Position numbers and translations under genes: made by a program. A stretch of DNA of 37,176 bases, taken from the IMG/VR virus record IMGVR_UViG_3300020183_004756, positions 1-37,176 of that record, one strand, 5' to 3'. Below the pieces are notes generated by a model. That model was not told where the DNA came from. It searched no databases and worked only from the letters and a program-made list of their open reading frames with translations. Source of the stretch: a virus. Positions 14,687 through 21,642 of this stretch are shown here, one piece after another (the stretch's first letter is position 1; every line of letters begins with the position of its first letter).

Positions 14687-15436
14687 ATGACTAAACAAAG
14701 AAAACCAAAAGATAAAGTTTATTTTGGTACACCTGCTCAAGACGCAATAATAGAATATAACAAAACAAAAGACCCGGCAAAAAGGTCAAAAATTTACGAA
14801 GAAAGAATTAAATATCCATTTGAAAAACTTGCAGAAAATGTAATAAATACATTTAAGTTTTCTTATTTTGATGTCCCTAAAAAAGATATTCAAACTGAAG
14901 TGGTTTCTACTATGATTGAAAAAATGCATATGTACAAAGAAGGAAAAGGTAGAGCCTTTTCTTATTTTACTATTATTGCAAAAAATCATCTTATTTTAAA
15001 AAATAATGGAAACTTTAAAAGATGGAAACAAAATGCCTTAATTTCAGAAATGCCTGAAAGTTGGAATCCTCAAAATGATTTTTATGAGGTACAGGAGGCA
15101 GGTGAATTTAGAGAATTTAAAGATATTATGCTAGAATATTGGGATAGACATCTTACCAATGTTTTTAATAAAAAAAGAGATATCCAAATTGCTGATGCAG
15201 TTTTAGAACTTTTCAGAAGAAGCCAGTTTATTGAAAATTTTAATAAAAAACATTTATATCTTCTTATAAGAGAAATGACTGATTGTAAAACCCATTATAT
15301 TACTAAAGTTGTAAATATAATGAAACAACATCAGAAAAAGATGTTAAATGAATATTTAGAAAACGGCGAATTTTCAGTTAAAGATAAGCCATTTTGGGTT
15401 TATACATCTAATATAAATTATGAAGATGAAGATTAA
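14687..15436 (+). CDS. 55: Late-transcription sigma factor, gp55-like
   Basis: A 249-residue protein resembling the T4-type late sigma factor, which directs host RNA polymerase to late promoters. The central segment EVVSTMIEKMHMYKEGKGRA (about 71-90) and then FSYFTIIAKNHLI (91-103) corresponds to sigma region 2, the part that binds the polymerase clamp and the -10 DNA. The basic stretch that follows (KNNGNFKRWKQ, 105-115) would contact DNA. The last 40 residues are acidic and aromatic (FWVYTSNINYEDED), the position at which gp55 relatives carry a polymerase- or clamp-binding tail. Length is somewhat greater than T4 gp55 (185 residues), as in marine T4-like phages. The gene overlaps the carbamoyltransferase start by 17 bases. 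Its presence beside the recurring TATTTATA box upstream of late genes gives a plausible sigma and promoter pair. Confidence 0.78.
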   Translation: MTKQRKPKDKVYFGTPAQDAIIEYNKTKDPAKRSKIYEERIKYPFEKLAENVINTFKFSYFDVPKKDIQTEVVSTMIEKMHMYKEGKGRAFSYFTIIAKNHLILKNNGNFKRWKQNALISEMPESWNPQNDFYEVQEAGEFREFKDIMLEYWDRHLTNVFNKKRDIQIADAVLELFRRSQFIENFNKKHLYLLIREMTDCKTHYITKVVNIMKQHQKKMLNEYLENGEFSVKDKPFWVYTSNINYEDED

Positions 15437-17147
15437 TAAAAAAGATTTTTATATTTTAGGAATTAGTTGTGGTTATCACGATTCCGCTGCGGCTCTTGTA
15501 AAAAATGGAAAAGTTGTTGGAGCGTGTGAAGAAGAAAGATTTACAGGAATAAAACACGATTCTTCATTTCCTTTTCGAACAATTAATTGGTTATTGGAAA
15601 ATGAAAAAATAAATAATAACGATATTGATGTAGTTTCATTTTATGAAAATCCAAAAATAAAACTTGATAGAATTTCTAAATCTACAAAAAAAGGTGGTAT
15701 TTTTAGAAAACTTCACAGACATCAAATAATATATAGGAATAAAAAAGATTACAAAAATGTTGAAAAAGAAATAAAAACTCTCTTCCCTTCATCAGAAATA
15801 TTTTATTCCGAACACCATCTTTCTCATCTTGGTTATTCATACTATACATCTCCCTACGAAAAGTCAATAATTATTTCAGTTGATGGTGTTGGAGAATGGG
15901 AATCCGCAGTAATTGCATATGGTGAAGAAAATCGTATTATAAAATTACAATCAATTGAATTTCCACATTCTTTGGGAATGTTTTATTCTGCGTTTACTGC
16001 TTTTCTAGGTTTCAAACCAAATGAAGGTGAATATAAAGTAATGGGATTGGCACCATACGGAAATCCACACACCTATCTTCAAAAATTTAATGATATAATT
16101 CAGCCAACTGATGATGGTGGGTTTGAATTAAATATGAACTTTTTTGATTATGATTGGTCTGATGAAGTAATGTTTAATGAAAAATTGGGAGAACATTTAG
16201 GAATTACAAATAGATTACCTGAAGAAGAATTATTAAACCAACATAAAGATTTGGCTGCCACAGTTCAAATTATTTATGAAAAATATTTTTTTAGATTACT
16301 CAATAGGTCAATTGCTTTAAGGCCTGCTAATAATTTGTGTTTAGGTGGTGGGTGTGCATATAATGGAACTGCGAATGGAAAGATTACCGAACTTACTCCA
16401 TATAAAGGAATTTGGATACCACCAGCTCCATCAGATGCTGGCTCTGCTATTGGTTCGGCACTTTTGTATTGGTATGAAAATTTAAACAATAAAAAAAGGG
16501 TTGATAATACAAATCCTTATTTAGGTCCTTCATATTCTAATGAATATATAAAAGAAATATTACACAAATATGAAAATGAAATTTGGTATGAATATAAAAA
16601 TCATTCAGAAATTATTCCAATTGTCAGTAGAGAAATTACAGATGGAAATGTCATCGGTTGGTTTGAAGGTAGAATGGAATTTGGTGCTAGAGCATTGGGT
16701 AATCGGTCTATTCTTGCTAATCCAAGAGATCCTCAAATGAAATCAAGAGTAAATAGAGTTATAAAAAAGAGAGAAAGTTTTAGACCTTTTGCACCAATTG
16801 TTAAAGAAGAAGAAAGATTAAAATATTTTGATTATAAGAACCTAGTTCCCTATATGAACCAAGTTGTTAAGGTAAAAGAAGAACATAGAAAAAACTTACC
16901 CGCAATAACTCACGTTGACGGTTCTGCTAGGATACAAACCCTTAACAATAGACAAAATACAAGAATTTACAAATTACTAAACCAATTAGAAATTGATAAT
17001 GGGTATCCAATAGTTTTAAATACATCATTTAATCTAAAAGATCAAACTATGGTGTTAGATCCCGAAACAGCTATAAAAACGTTTTTAGATTGTGAAATGG
17101 ATACATTAGTATTACACAATTATATAGTACGAAAAAAGATAATATAA
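15420..17147 (+). CDS. NodU/TobZ-type carbamoyltransferase
   Basis: A 575-residue, full-length member of the family that uses carbamoyl phosphate and ATP to make carbamoyl adenylate and pass the carbamoyl group to a hydroxyl. The N-terminal Kae1-like domain has GYHDSAAAL (18-26), the metal-binding EHHLSH (131-136) and DGVGEW (155-160). EGEYKVMGLAPYG (202-214) and GGGCAYN (309-315) follow. The C-terminal YrdC-like part has GRMEFGARALGNRSILA (417-433), RESFRPFAP (451-459) and NTSFNLK (534-540). No key block seems lost. Relatives act on sugars of Nod factors or antibiotics; T4-like marine phages also carry them, with unknown targets. DNA base, nucleotide or surface glycan carbamoylation are candidates. 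It overlaps the sigma factor gene and is closed by a terminator. The start at 15420 could alternatively be the ATG at 15426. Confidence 0.92.
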   Translation: MKMKINKKDFYILGISCGYHDSAAALVKNGKVVGACEEERFTGIKHDSSFPFRTINWLLENEKINNNDIDVVSFYENPKIKLDRISKSTKKGGIFRKLHRHQIIYRNKKDYKNVEKEIKTLFPSSEIFYSEHHLSHLGYSYYTSPYEKSIIISVDGVGEWESAVIAYGEENRIIKLQSIEFPHSLGMFYSAFTAFLGFKPNEGEYKVMGLAPYGNPHTYLQKFNDIIQPTDDGGFELNMNFFDYDWSDEVMFNEKLGEHLGITNRLPEEELLNQHKDLAATVQIIYEKYFFRLLNRSIALRPANNLCLGGGCAYNGTANGKITELTPYKGIWIPPAPSDAGSAIGSALLYWYENLNNKKRVDNTNPYLGPSYSNEYIKEILHKYENEIWYEYKNHSEIIPIVSREITDGNVIGWFEGRMEFGARALGNRSILANPRDPQMKSRVNRVIKKRESFRPFAPIVKEEERLKYFDYKNLVPYMNQVVKVKEEHRKNLPAITHVDGSARIQTLNNRQNTRIYKLLNQLEIDNGYPIVLNTSFNLKDQTMVLDPETAIKTFLDCEMDTLVLHNYIVRKKII

Positions 17148-17170
17148 GAAAATAAATACATATTAAATTT

Positions 17171-17195
17171 AACCCAACTTTATGTTGGGTTTTTT
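17171..17195 (+). terminator. Rho-independent terminator after the carbamoyltransferase gene
   Basis: A perfect 8-bp stem (AACCCAAC at 17171-17178, GTTGGGTT at 17184-17191) around a TTTAT loop, running into a T-run to 17195. It ends the unit begun at 13980 and is followed 9 bases later by a late-type promoter box. Confidence 0.9.
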
Positions 17196-17202
17196 ATTTT
17201 TA

Positions 17203-17212
17203 ATATTTATAT
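17203..17212 (+). promoter_or_regulatory. Predicted phage late promoter (TATTTATA box)
   Basis: A-TATTTATA-T with the box at 17204-17211, 28 nt before the ATG at 17240 and directly after a strong terminator. An AGGGAGA (17224-17230) lies between the box and the ATG and is one of the few Shine-Dalgarno-like runs in the window. Confidence 0.62.
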
Positions 17213-17239
17213 ATAAAAAATATAGGGAGATTATATTAA

Positions 17240-17887
17240 ATGGAGAAGGCACCAACAGGTTTTAGAGACCTATTAAACTCTATGATGAAACGCAGATGGT
17301 TTATCACTGCAATTGTATTAGGTGGCTTTATGATTATCATTATGGGTATATTCGGTGCTATCATCGGAAATACCGCAATTAGTGGAGAGTGGAAAGAACT
17401 ACTCCTATTATTGTTAGGTGCTTTTATTGGTTCATATGGTAAAATAATTGACTATTGGTTTAGTGATACCGATAAGGATAAGATGTTAGTACAAAAAATG
17501 GATGAAGAAGATGGAGTATCACTGGGTAGTGTTAATGATATCAAAGAGAGTAACAAACCTGTAACTCCACTTATTCCAGATGCATTCGTTCAGGCTGCAA
17601 ATCATGCACATGAAATTAACTTAATAGAAGTTAATAAACAAGAAGTAGAAGTAAAATCAGAACCAAATAATCCACAAACTATCGAATCCCCATTCAAAGC
17701 TCAACCGAGAACTGGTGTAGAAGTTGATGAGGATGGAGATGGTCAAATGGATGGTATTGATTTTGATGGTGATGGTAAGATTGATATGTATTTCGCACAC
17801 AGGCAATGTGAGCACATTTGGGGAGATGCAGATGGGGACGGAATCATTGAATGTTTAAAATGTGGTAAAATAAAAGATGCCGAATAA
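17240..17887 (+). CDS. Two-helix membrane protein with calcium loops and Cys/His cluster (holin-like candidate)
   Basis: A 215-residue protein with two membrane segments (about 20-44 and 52-72) near the N-terminus and a long soluble C-terminal part. The second segment reads LLLLLLGAFIGSYGKIIDYW, which resembles the last helix of small phage holins, so a lysis role is possible. The C-terminal region carries EDGDGQMDG (164-172), DFDGDGKID (174-182) and DADGDGIIE (196-204), repeats of the calcium-binding type. Cys190, His192, Cys205 and Cys208 bracket the last loop like a small zinc ribbon. This mix of holin-like helices with a metal-binding tail is not one I can name. The gene is first after a late-type promoter and overlaps the PAP2 gene by 11 bases, fitting expression late in infection. 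It shares its membrane-plus-DxDGDG layout with the protein at 4721. Confidence 0.65.
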   Translation: MEKAPTGFRDLLNSMMKRRWFITAIVLGGFMIIIMGIFGAIIGNTAISGEWKELLLLLLGAFIGSYGKIIDYWFSDTDKDKMLVQKMDEEDGVSLGSVNDIKESNKPVTPLIPDAFVQAANHAHEINLIEVNKQEVEVKSEPNNPQTIESPFKAQPRTGVEVDEDGDGQMDGIDFDGDGKIDMYFAHRQCEHIWGDADGDGIIECLKCGKIKDAE

Positions 17888-18527
17888 TTTAGATAATATA
17901 AAATACGGTAATCCAGCTAAAGAGCATGTTTTAAAAGTTAAAATTGATGTTGGTGGATTATTAAAAAAAAGTTTGGATTTGGGGATTATCAAAGATGTTA
18001 TAAATAACCACCCATTTCCTGCTAATTCATCACAAGAAACTAAAAAAGAAATAGAGTATTTAGTTTCGGTTACAAAAAACCTATCTAAAGATCAAAAAAG
18101 GTTTTGTGAATTAATGGAAACTAACCATTATGATTTACTTAAGATTGTTGCAAAAAAATTAGGAATTAGTGTAACAAAAAATCAAATTTTAAAATGGGTT
18201 GAGGATGTTGATCCTATTACTTTTTATCTAAAAGATAAATTTAACAGAGCAAGACCATATCAATTAGCTAGAGAAATGGGATTAAATCTCTATCCGGTAA
18301 TAAGAACAGATGCAAATTCAGCCGCATATCCTTCTGGACATTCACTTGATTTTTTAGTTGTACTTTACCATTTTGCAAAATTAAAACCTGAATTAGTTAA
18401 AACTCTTAATAATTTTTATCAAAAAATAAAAAATGTAAGGGAATTGAGTGGAGTACACTATCCATCTGATAGAAAAGTATCTGAATATATATTTAAACAA
18501 TTAGTTAAAAATAATCTTTTAAAATGA
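17877..18527 (+). CDS. PAP2-family phosphatase (phosphatidic acid phosphatase/vanadium peroxidase fold)
   Basis: A 216-residue protein with the full three-part phosphatase signature. Lys119 to Arg126-Pro127 form K-x6-RP (KDKFNRARP). YPSGH is at 151-155, and Arg188, His194 and Asp198 (RELSGVHYPSD) form R-x5-H-x3-D. The middle His is the expected phosphate-accepting or proton-donating residue and His194 the nucleophile. Unlike typical lipid phosphatases, I see no clear membrane helices, so it is probably a soluble acid-phosphatase type enzyme. It overlaps both neighbours by 4-11 bases (17877-17887 and ATGA at 18524) and thus belongs to the late unit started at 17204. A role in lipid or phosphate turnover late in infection is a reasonable inference. 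Similar PAP2 proteins occur in other large phages. Confidence 0.85.
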   Translation: MPNNLDNIKYGNPAKEHVLKVKIDVGGLLKKSLDLGIIKDVINNHPFPANSSQETKKEIEYLVSVTKNLSKDQKRFCELMETNHYDLLKIVAKKLGISVTKNQILKWVEDVDPITFYLKDKFNRARPYQLAREMGLNLYPVIRTDANSAAYPSGHSLDFLVVLYHFAKLKPELVKTLNNFYQKIKNVRELSGVHYPSDRKVSEYIFKQLVKNNLLK

Positions 18528-19333
18528 AAAAGATAATAAATGAATGTATAATAGTCCACAAAAAATTGGGTGATACAACTATTATGGCCAAAAATCGTGA
18601 TAGAATGTATAAACCAGAACTGGAAATTATACATGAATTAATTAATGGTGTTGAAGTTGCATACCTACATGATGTTATAACTGATTGGAGTGAAGGTATG
18701 AACGAATTTGGGATTGGGGTAGTAAATACTGCTCTTTTGGTTGGGTTTGATGAAAAAGAAAAACAATTAGTTAAAAAAACAGGAAAAAAATCAAAAGATG
18801 GAGTAAAGATAAGAGAATCTTTAGGACAAAAAAATTTAAAAGATACAATAAAGACTGCTACAAAATATATGGGTGGTATTAAAGGTCATACGTTTGTATC
18901 TACTGAAGATAAATTTATATCAATAGAAACAACATCTAAACACAATCCTAAATTTACTATACACGATAATAAAAAAACAGTTGTAAGAACAAATCATGGA
19001 CATGATTATTTGAATGCTGGATATACTGAAGGGCCTGATTATCTTTCATCAAAAGTAAGAAAATCATCTGCTGAAAGGATTATTAACAGAACTAATAATC
19101 CTACAAATATTTTATCAAATATGAGAAAGGATTTATTTGACACAGAATCTAATCTTAATATGAGTAGAAAGACCGAAAAAATGTTTACATCATCACAATT
19201 ACTTCTTAATCTATCCGAATTAAAGTTAGAACTAAATTACTATGGTGATAAAGTTGAAAAATTTCATGGCGTAAAAAATAATTTTCCAAAAGGATACCAA
19301 CCAAAAATTAAAATAGAGGTTAAAAAAGTGTAA
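18524..19333 (+). CDS. Ntn-hydrolase-like protein (C45/acyltransferase or choloylglycine hydrolase type)
   Basis: A 269-residue protein whose layout suggests an N-terminal nucleophile amidohydrolase. A Cys at residue 8 (NECIIVHKKLGDTTIMAKNRDR) would be the nucleophile after removal of the first seven residues, with NRD (24-26) in the position of the substrate Asn/Arg-Asp. WSEGMNEFGIGVVNTALL (55-72) is similar to the G-M-N-E-x-G-(L/I) motif of choloylglycine hydrolases and penicillin acylases. TNHGHDYL (156-163) is similar to the TNH region of C45 acyltransferases. Members cut amide bonds, and phage roles are unclear; candidates are peptidoglycan or signal amides. The identification is by pattern and I hold it with moderate confidence. 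It overlaps PAP2 by 4 bases, and its stop overlaps the following tiny gene (TAATG). Confidence 0.5.
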   Translation: MKKIINECIIVHKKLGDTTIMAKNRDRMYKPELEIIHELINGVEVAYLHDVITDWSEGMNEFGIGVVNTALLVGFDEKEKQLVKKTGKKSKDGVKIRESLGQKNLKDTIKTATKYMGGIKGHTFVSTEDKFISIETTSKHNPKFTIHDNKKTVVRTNHGHDYLNAGYTEGPDYLSSKVRKSSAERIINRTNNPTNILSNMRKDLFDTESNLNMSRKTEKMFTSSQLLLNLSELKLELNYYGDKVEKFHGVKNNFPKGYQPKIKIEVKKV

Positions 19334-19431
19334 TGACTAATAGGCAAAGAGCAAAAAAAAATAGAAAAAGAATTCAAAAACAAACAATAAAATTCCAACA
19401 AAAAAAAGGGATTTATAAAAAGAAAACTTAA
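19333..19431 (+). CDS. Very small, strongly basic protein (32 residues)
   Basis: The start codon shares its A with the stop of the previous gene (TAATG). It reads MTNRQRAKKNRKRIQ and ends in KKKT, about half Lys or Arg with no acidic residue. Such peptides may bind nucleic acid, or the frame may be chance in a lysine-rich sequence. The overlapping start and arginine codons argue mildly for a real gene. Confidence 0.4.
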   Translation: MTNRQRAKKNRKRIQKQTIKFQQKKGIYKKKT

Positions 19432-19522
19432 TTTAATGGATTTTTACATTTAATCTTTTTAATTGAAATTTTGTTTTATTTGAATAGTTAAAAGTAAAAT
19501 TAAAAAAATATAAAACAATTAA

Positions 19523-19900
19523 ATACTAAAGGGGGGGCGATATAAAAAAGTTCTAATTTTCATACTACTTCTCTTCCTTTCTTGCAAAAAGGAAATTGAA
19601 CCATTATATCCTCATAAGGGAAAGTTAGTTCTTAAGGGAATCTGCCTTAACTATACCATTCAATTTATTGGTGGTGAACCCATAAGGTTAGATAAATGGG
19701 AAAGGGAATGGATAAATCCTATTGATGGGAAGAGATGGGAGAGGGTTTTCCGCTTAGAAAATGAGTGTGCATTTCCCGAAAGTTTAGAAGAGGGTGATGA
19801 GTTTTGGTTTCGAATTGTTGCACCCCAACCTACCTGCATTAAGTGTAAAGGGTACTCACCTACACCGAATTATGGAATACCAATAGAAGTATTATATTAA
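19523..19900 (+). pseudogene. Lipoprotein reading frame without a recognisable start codon
   Basis: From 19544 the frame reads KKVLIFILLLFLSCKKEIEP and continues for 118 residues to TAA at 19898-19900. Its lipoprotein signal, with Cys at codon 19583-19585 followed by KKE, is fully intact. The frame is open from 19523 but has no ATG, GTG or TTG at its start. The bases are CGATAT before AAAAAAGTT; one missing G would turn AT(G)AAAAAA into a normal start. A run of seven G lies just upstream (19531-19537), odd in so AT-rich a genome. Base composition is clearly higher in G+C than the surroundings, with AGG, GGG and CTT codons, which suggests recent transfer. A cysteine pair TCIKCKG occurs near the end. 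This is either a decayed gene, a real gene using an unusual start, or an assembly error. The remaining bases 19432-19522 are AT-rich with nothing I can name. Confidence 0.6.
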
Positions 19901-19913
19901 ATAATAATATCTT

Positions 19914-19931
19914 ATCTCAATGAGGTTTTTT
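19914..19931 (+). terminator. Weak Rho-independent terminator
   Basis: A short stem ATCTC (19914-19918) with GAGGT (19922-19926), loop AAT, one T-G pair, followed by a run of T to 19931. It is short, but it is correctly placed between the lipoprotein frame and the next late-type promoter. Confidence 0.5.
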
Positions 19932-19939
19932 CTTTTAGG

Positions 19940-19949
19940 ATATTTATAT
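19940..19949 (+). promoter_or_regulatory. Predicted phage late promoter (TATTTATA box)
   Basis: A-TATTTATA-T, box 19941-19948, 21 nt before the ATG at 19970. It would drive the first structural genes (19970 to about 23821), which overlap head to tail. Confidence 0.65.
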
Positions 19950-19969
19950 ATTAAACTAATATATAAAAT

Positions 19970-20377
19970 ATGAGCACCAATTTTGAATTATTTCCAGGCA
20001 AAAATTTATCTGGATTATTTAAAGATATATACGAAAATCAACAAAATAAAAAACAAAGAATTTCTGAACTAATAGCAGAAATGAAAAAGGTTGTACGTCA
20101 CGCGGGTGATTATGCAAGTATAGGGCCTATAATTAAAGATTTAGTAGATGTTTCAGTAAGAAACGATGAATCATTAATAAAAATGGCAGCAATAGCACAA
20201 AGAATAATTGGAGCTCAAGCTAAAGCTGAGGGCGATGTAGGATTTTTATCAGATTTAGAAAAAGAACAATTATTAAAAGATTTAGAAAATACTGCTAAAG
20301 AAGTAGTAAATGAACAAGAACAAAAAGTAGATGAGCTTACTTTTGAAATTGAAGATATAAAAAAAAGAATTAAATAA
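19970..20377 (+). CDS. Helical protein at the head of the tail/baseplate unit, function unknown
   Basis: A 135-residue helical protein (MSTNFELFPGKNLSGLFKDI...), with a likely coiled coil near the C-terminus (about 100-134, rich in Glu and Lys). The start FELFPGKNLSGLFKDIYENQ resembles, from memory, a small conserved hypothetical protein found beside baseplate genes in T4-like marine phages. I cannot assign it. It is the first gene after a late-type promoter, and its stop overlaps the ATG of the spike protein (TAATG at 20375-20379). By position it is probably a structural or assembly factor, such as a chaperone for the spike or part of the hub. Confidence 0.65.
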   Translation: MSTNFELFPGKNLSGLFKDIYENQQNKKQRISELIAEMKKVVRHAGDYASIGPIIKDLVDVSVRNDESLIKMAAIAQRIIGAQAKAEGDVGFLSDLEKEQLLKDLENTAKEVVNEQEQKVDELTFEIEDIKKRIK

Positions 20378-21642
20378 TGTCAGAAAGATTACAAAAATCT
20401 ATAATTTCATCAAATGCTAATAAATTAACGCCAACTAGAGTAACTCAAACAGGTGTTGTTGTAGATATAATATTGGATGAATCTCACCCTAGTTTAAAAC
20501 AAAAAAATGATAAACAAACGTTTTATACAGAAAAAGATTTGTTTAATATTGGTGGGGTTGTAATTAGACCATATTCTGATAAAACTTCTCCAAATGAAAG
20601 ATTATCAGTTTATAGACCAATTAATCAATATGATATTGATTTACCAATAATAGGTGAAACGGTAGAGTTAATTGAAGTAGCCGGTGCAACTTATTATAAA
20701 AGATTTTTTGGTAATTCTTTAAATAAAGGCAAGGCAGCAGAAAAAAGGGCAGATTTAATATATCCAGAAAAAGAAAAAACAAATACTAGCGTAGAATACA
20801 ATATTGCATCAGTAACCGGTACTCCTTTAGGAAATACATCATCTTCTGAAACAAATGATACTACAAAATTTGGTAAATATTTTACACACAACCCAATCAA
20901 TCGTTTAAAGCTATTTGAGGGAGATAAAATAATACAATCTAGGTTTGGCCAATCAATTAGATTTAGTGGTTATAATAACACTAATAATGTTTTTTCACCA
21001 ACTATTATTTTAAGAAATAGACAAAATGCAGAAACTTTATCAAGTTTAAAAGAGGGTGATTTAACTGAAGAAGAAGTAAATAAAGATGGTTCTATTATAG
21101 TATTATCAAGCGGTGATTATCAAATTCCATTTGTTGCAACAACTTCAATTTCACCATCAAAATTTTCATCATATCCAAATCCATTAAAGGGAGATGACCA
21201 TTTGTTGATTAATAGTGGTAGAATTATCATTTCATCAAAAACAGCAGAAATGGTTTTTCATTCAAAGGCAGATTATGGATTTATTTCAGATGGAAAATTT
21301 TCTATTGATGGTGGTTTAGGTGCTGATTTAGATTTTGGTGATGATGTTAATATTACAACTGATAGAAATGGTTCTAATTTTTTAGTTAAAACGGGTGATG
21401 GTAAAATATTTTTAAATACCAACACTAATGGTAAATCACCAAATACTGGCAAATCATCAGAACCATTAGTTAGAGGCAATACTCTCAAAGAACTTTTAGA
21501 AACACTAATAGATTTAATAAAAGAACAAGTTTATAGAACTCCATCTGGTCCTACTGCTATTGGACCTGAAAACAAACCAGATTTTAATCAACTTAAAAGT
21601 AGATTATCTGAAATGTTATCTACTCAAAACTTTACCGAGTAA
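20377..21642 (+). CDS. Baseplate central spike/hub protein, gp5-like OB-fold type
   Basis: A 421-residue structural protein. Residues 24-112 look like an OB-fold barrel (TGVVVDIILDESHP, GGVVIRPY, LPIIGETVELIEVAGATYY), as at the start of T4 gp5 and other spike proteins. The following RFGQSIRF (189-196) and PTIILRN (208-214) match a motif common to the spike of marine and bacteroidotal T4-like phages. The C-terminal part (about 275-350) has strand repeats (GRIIISSKTAEMVFHSKADY) that would build a trimeric beta-helix needle. Unlike T4 gp5 there is no lysozyme domain inside. Hydrolytic activity appears to be supplied by the two following genes. The TAATG overlaps at both ends show tight translational coupling with its neighbours. 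Its job would be to pierce the outer membrane at the tip of the tail tube. Confidence 0.75.
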   Translation: MSERLQKSIISSNANKLTPTRVTQTGVVVDIILDESHPSLKQKNDKQTFYTEKDLFNIGGVVIRPYSDKTSPNERLSVYRPINQYDIDLPIIGETVELIEVAGATYYKRFFGNSLNKGKAAEKRADLIYPEKEKTNTSVEYNIASVTGTPLGNTSSSETNDTTKFGKYFTHNPINRLKLFEGDKIIQSRFGQSIRFSGYNNTNNVFSPTIILRNRQNAETLSSLKEGDLTEEEVNKDGSIIVLSSGDYQIPFVATTSISPSKFSSYPNPLKGDDHLLINSGRIIISSKTAEMVFHSKADYGFISDGKFSIDGGLGADLDFGDDVNITTDRNGSNFLVKTGDGKIFLNTNTNGKSPNTGKSSEPLVRGNTLKELLETLIDLIKEQVYRTPSGPTAIGPENKPDFNQLKSRLSEMLSTQNFTE

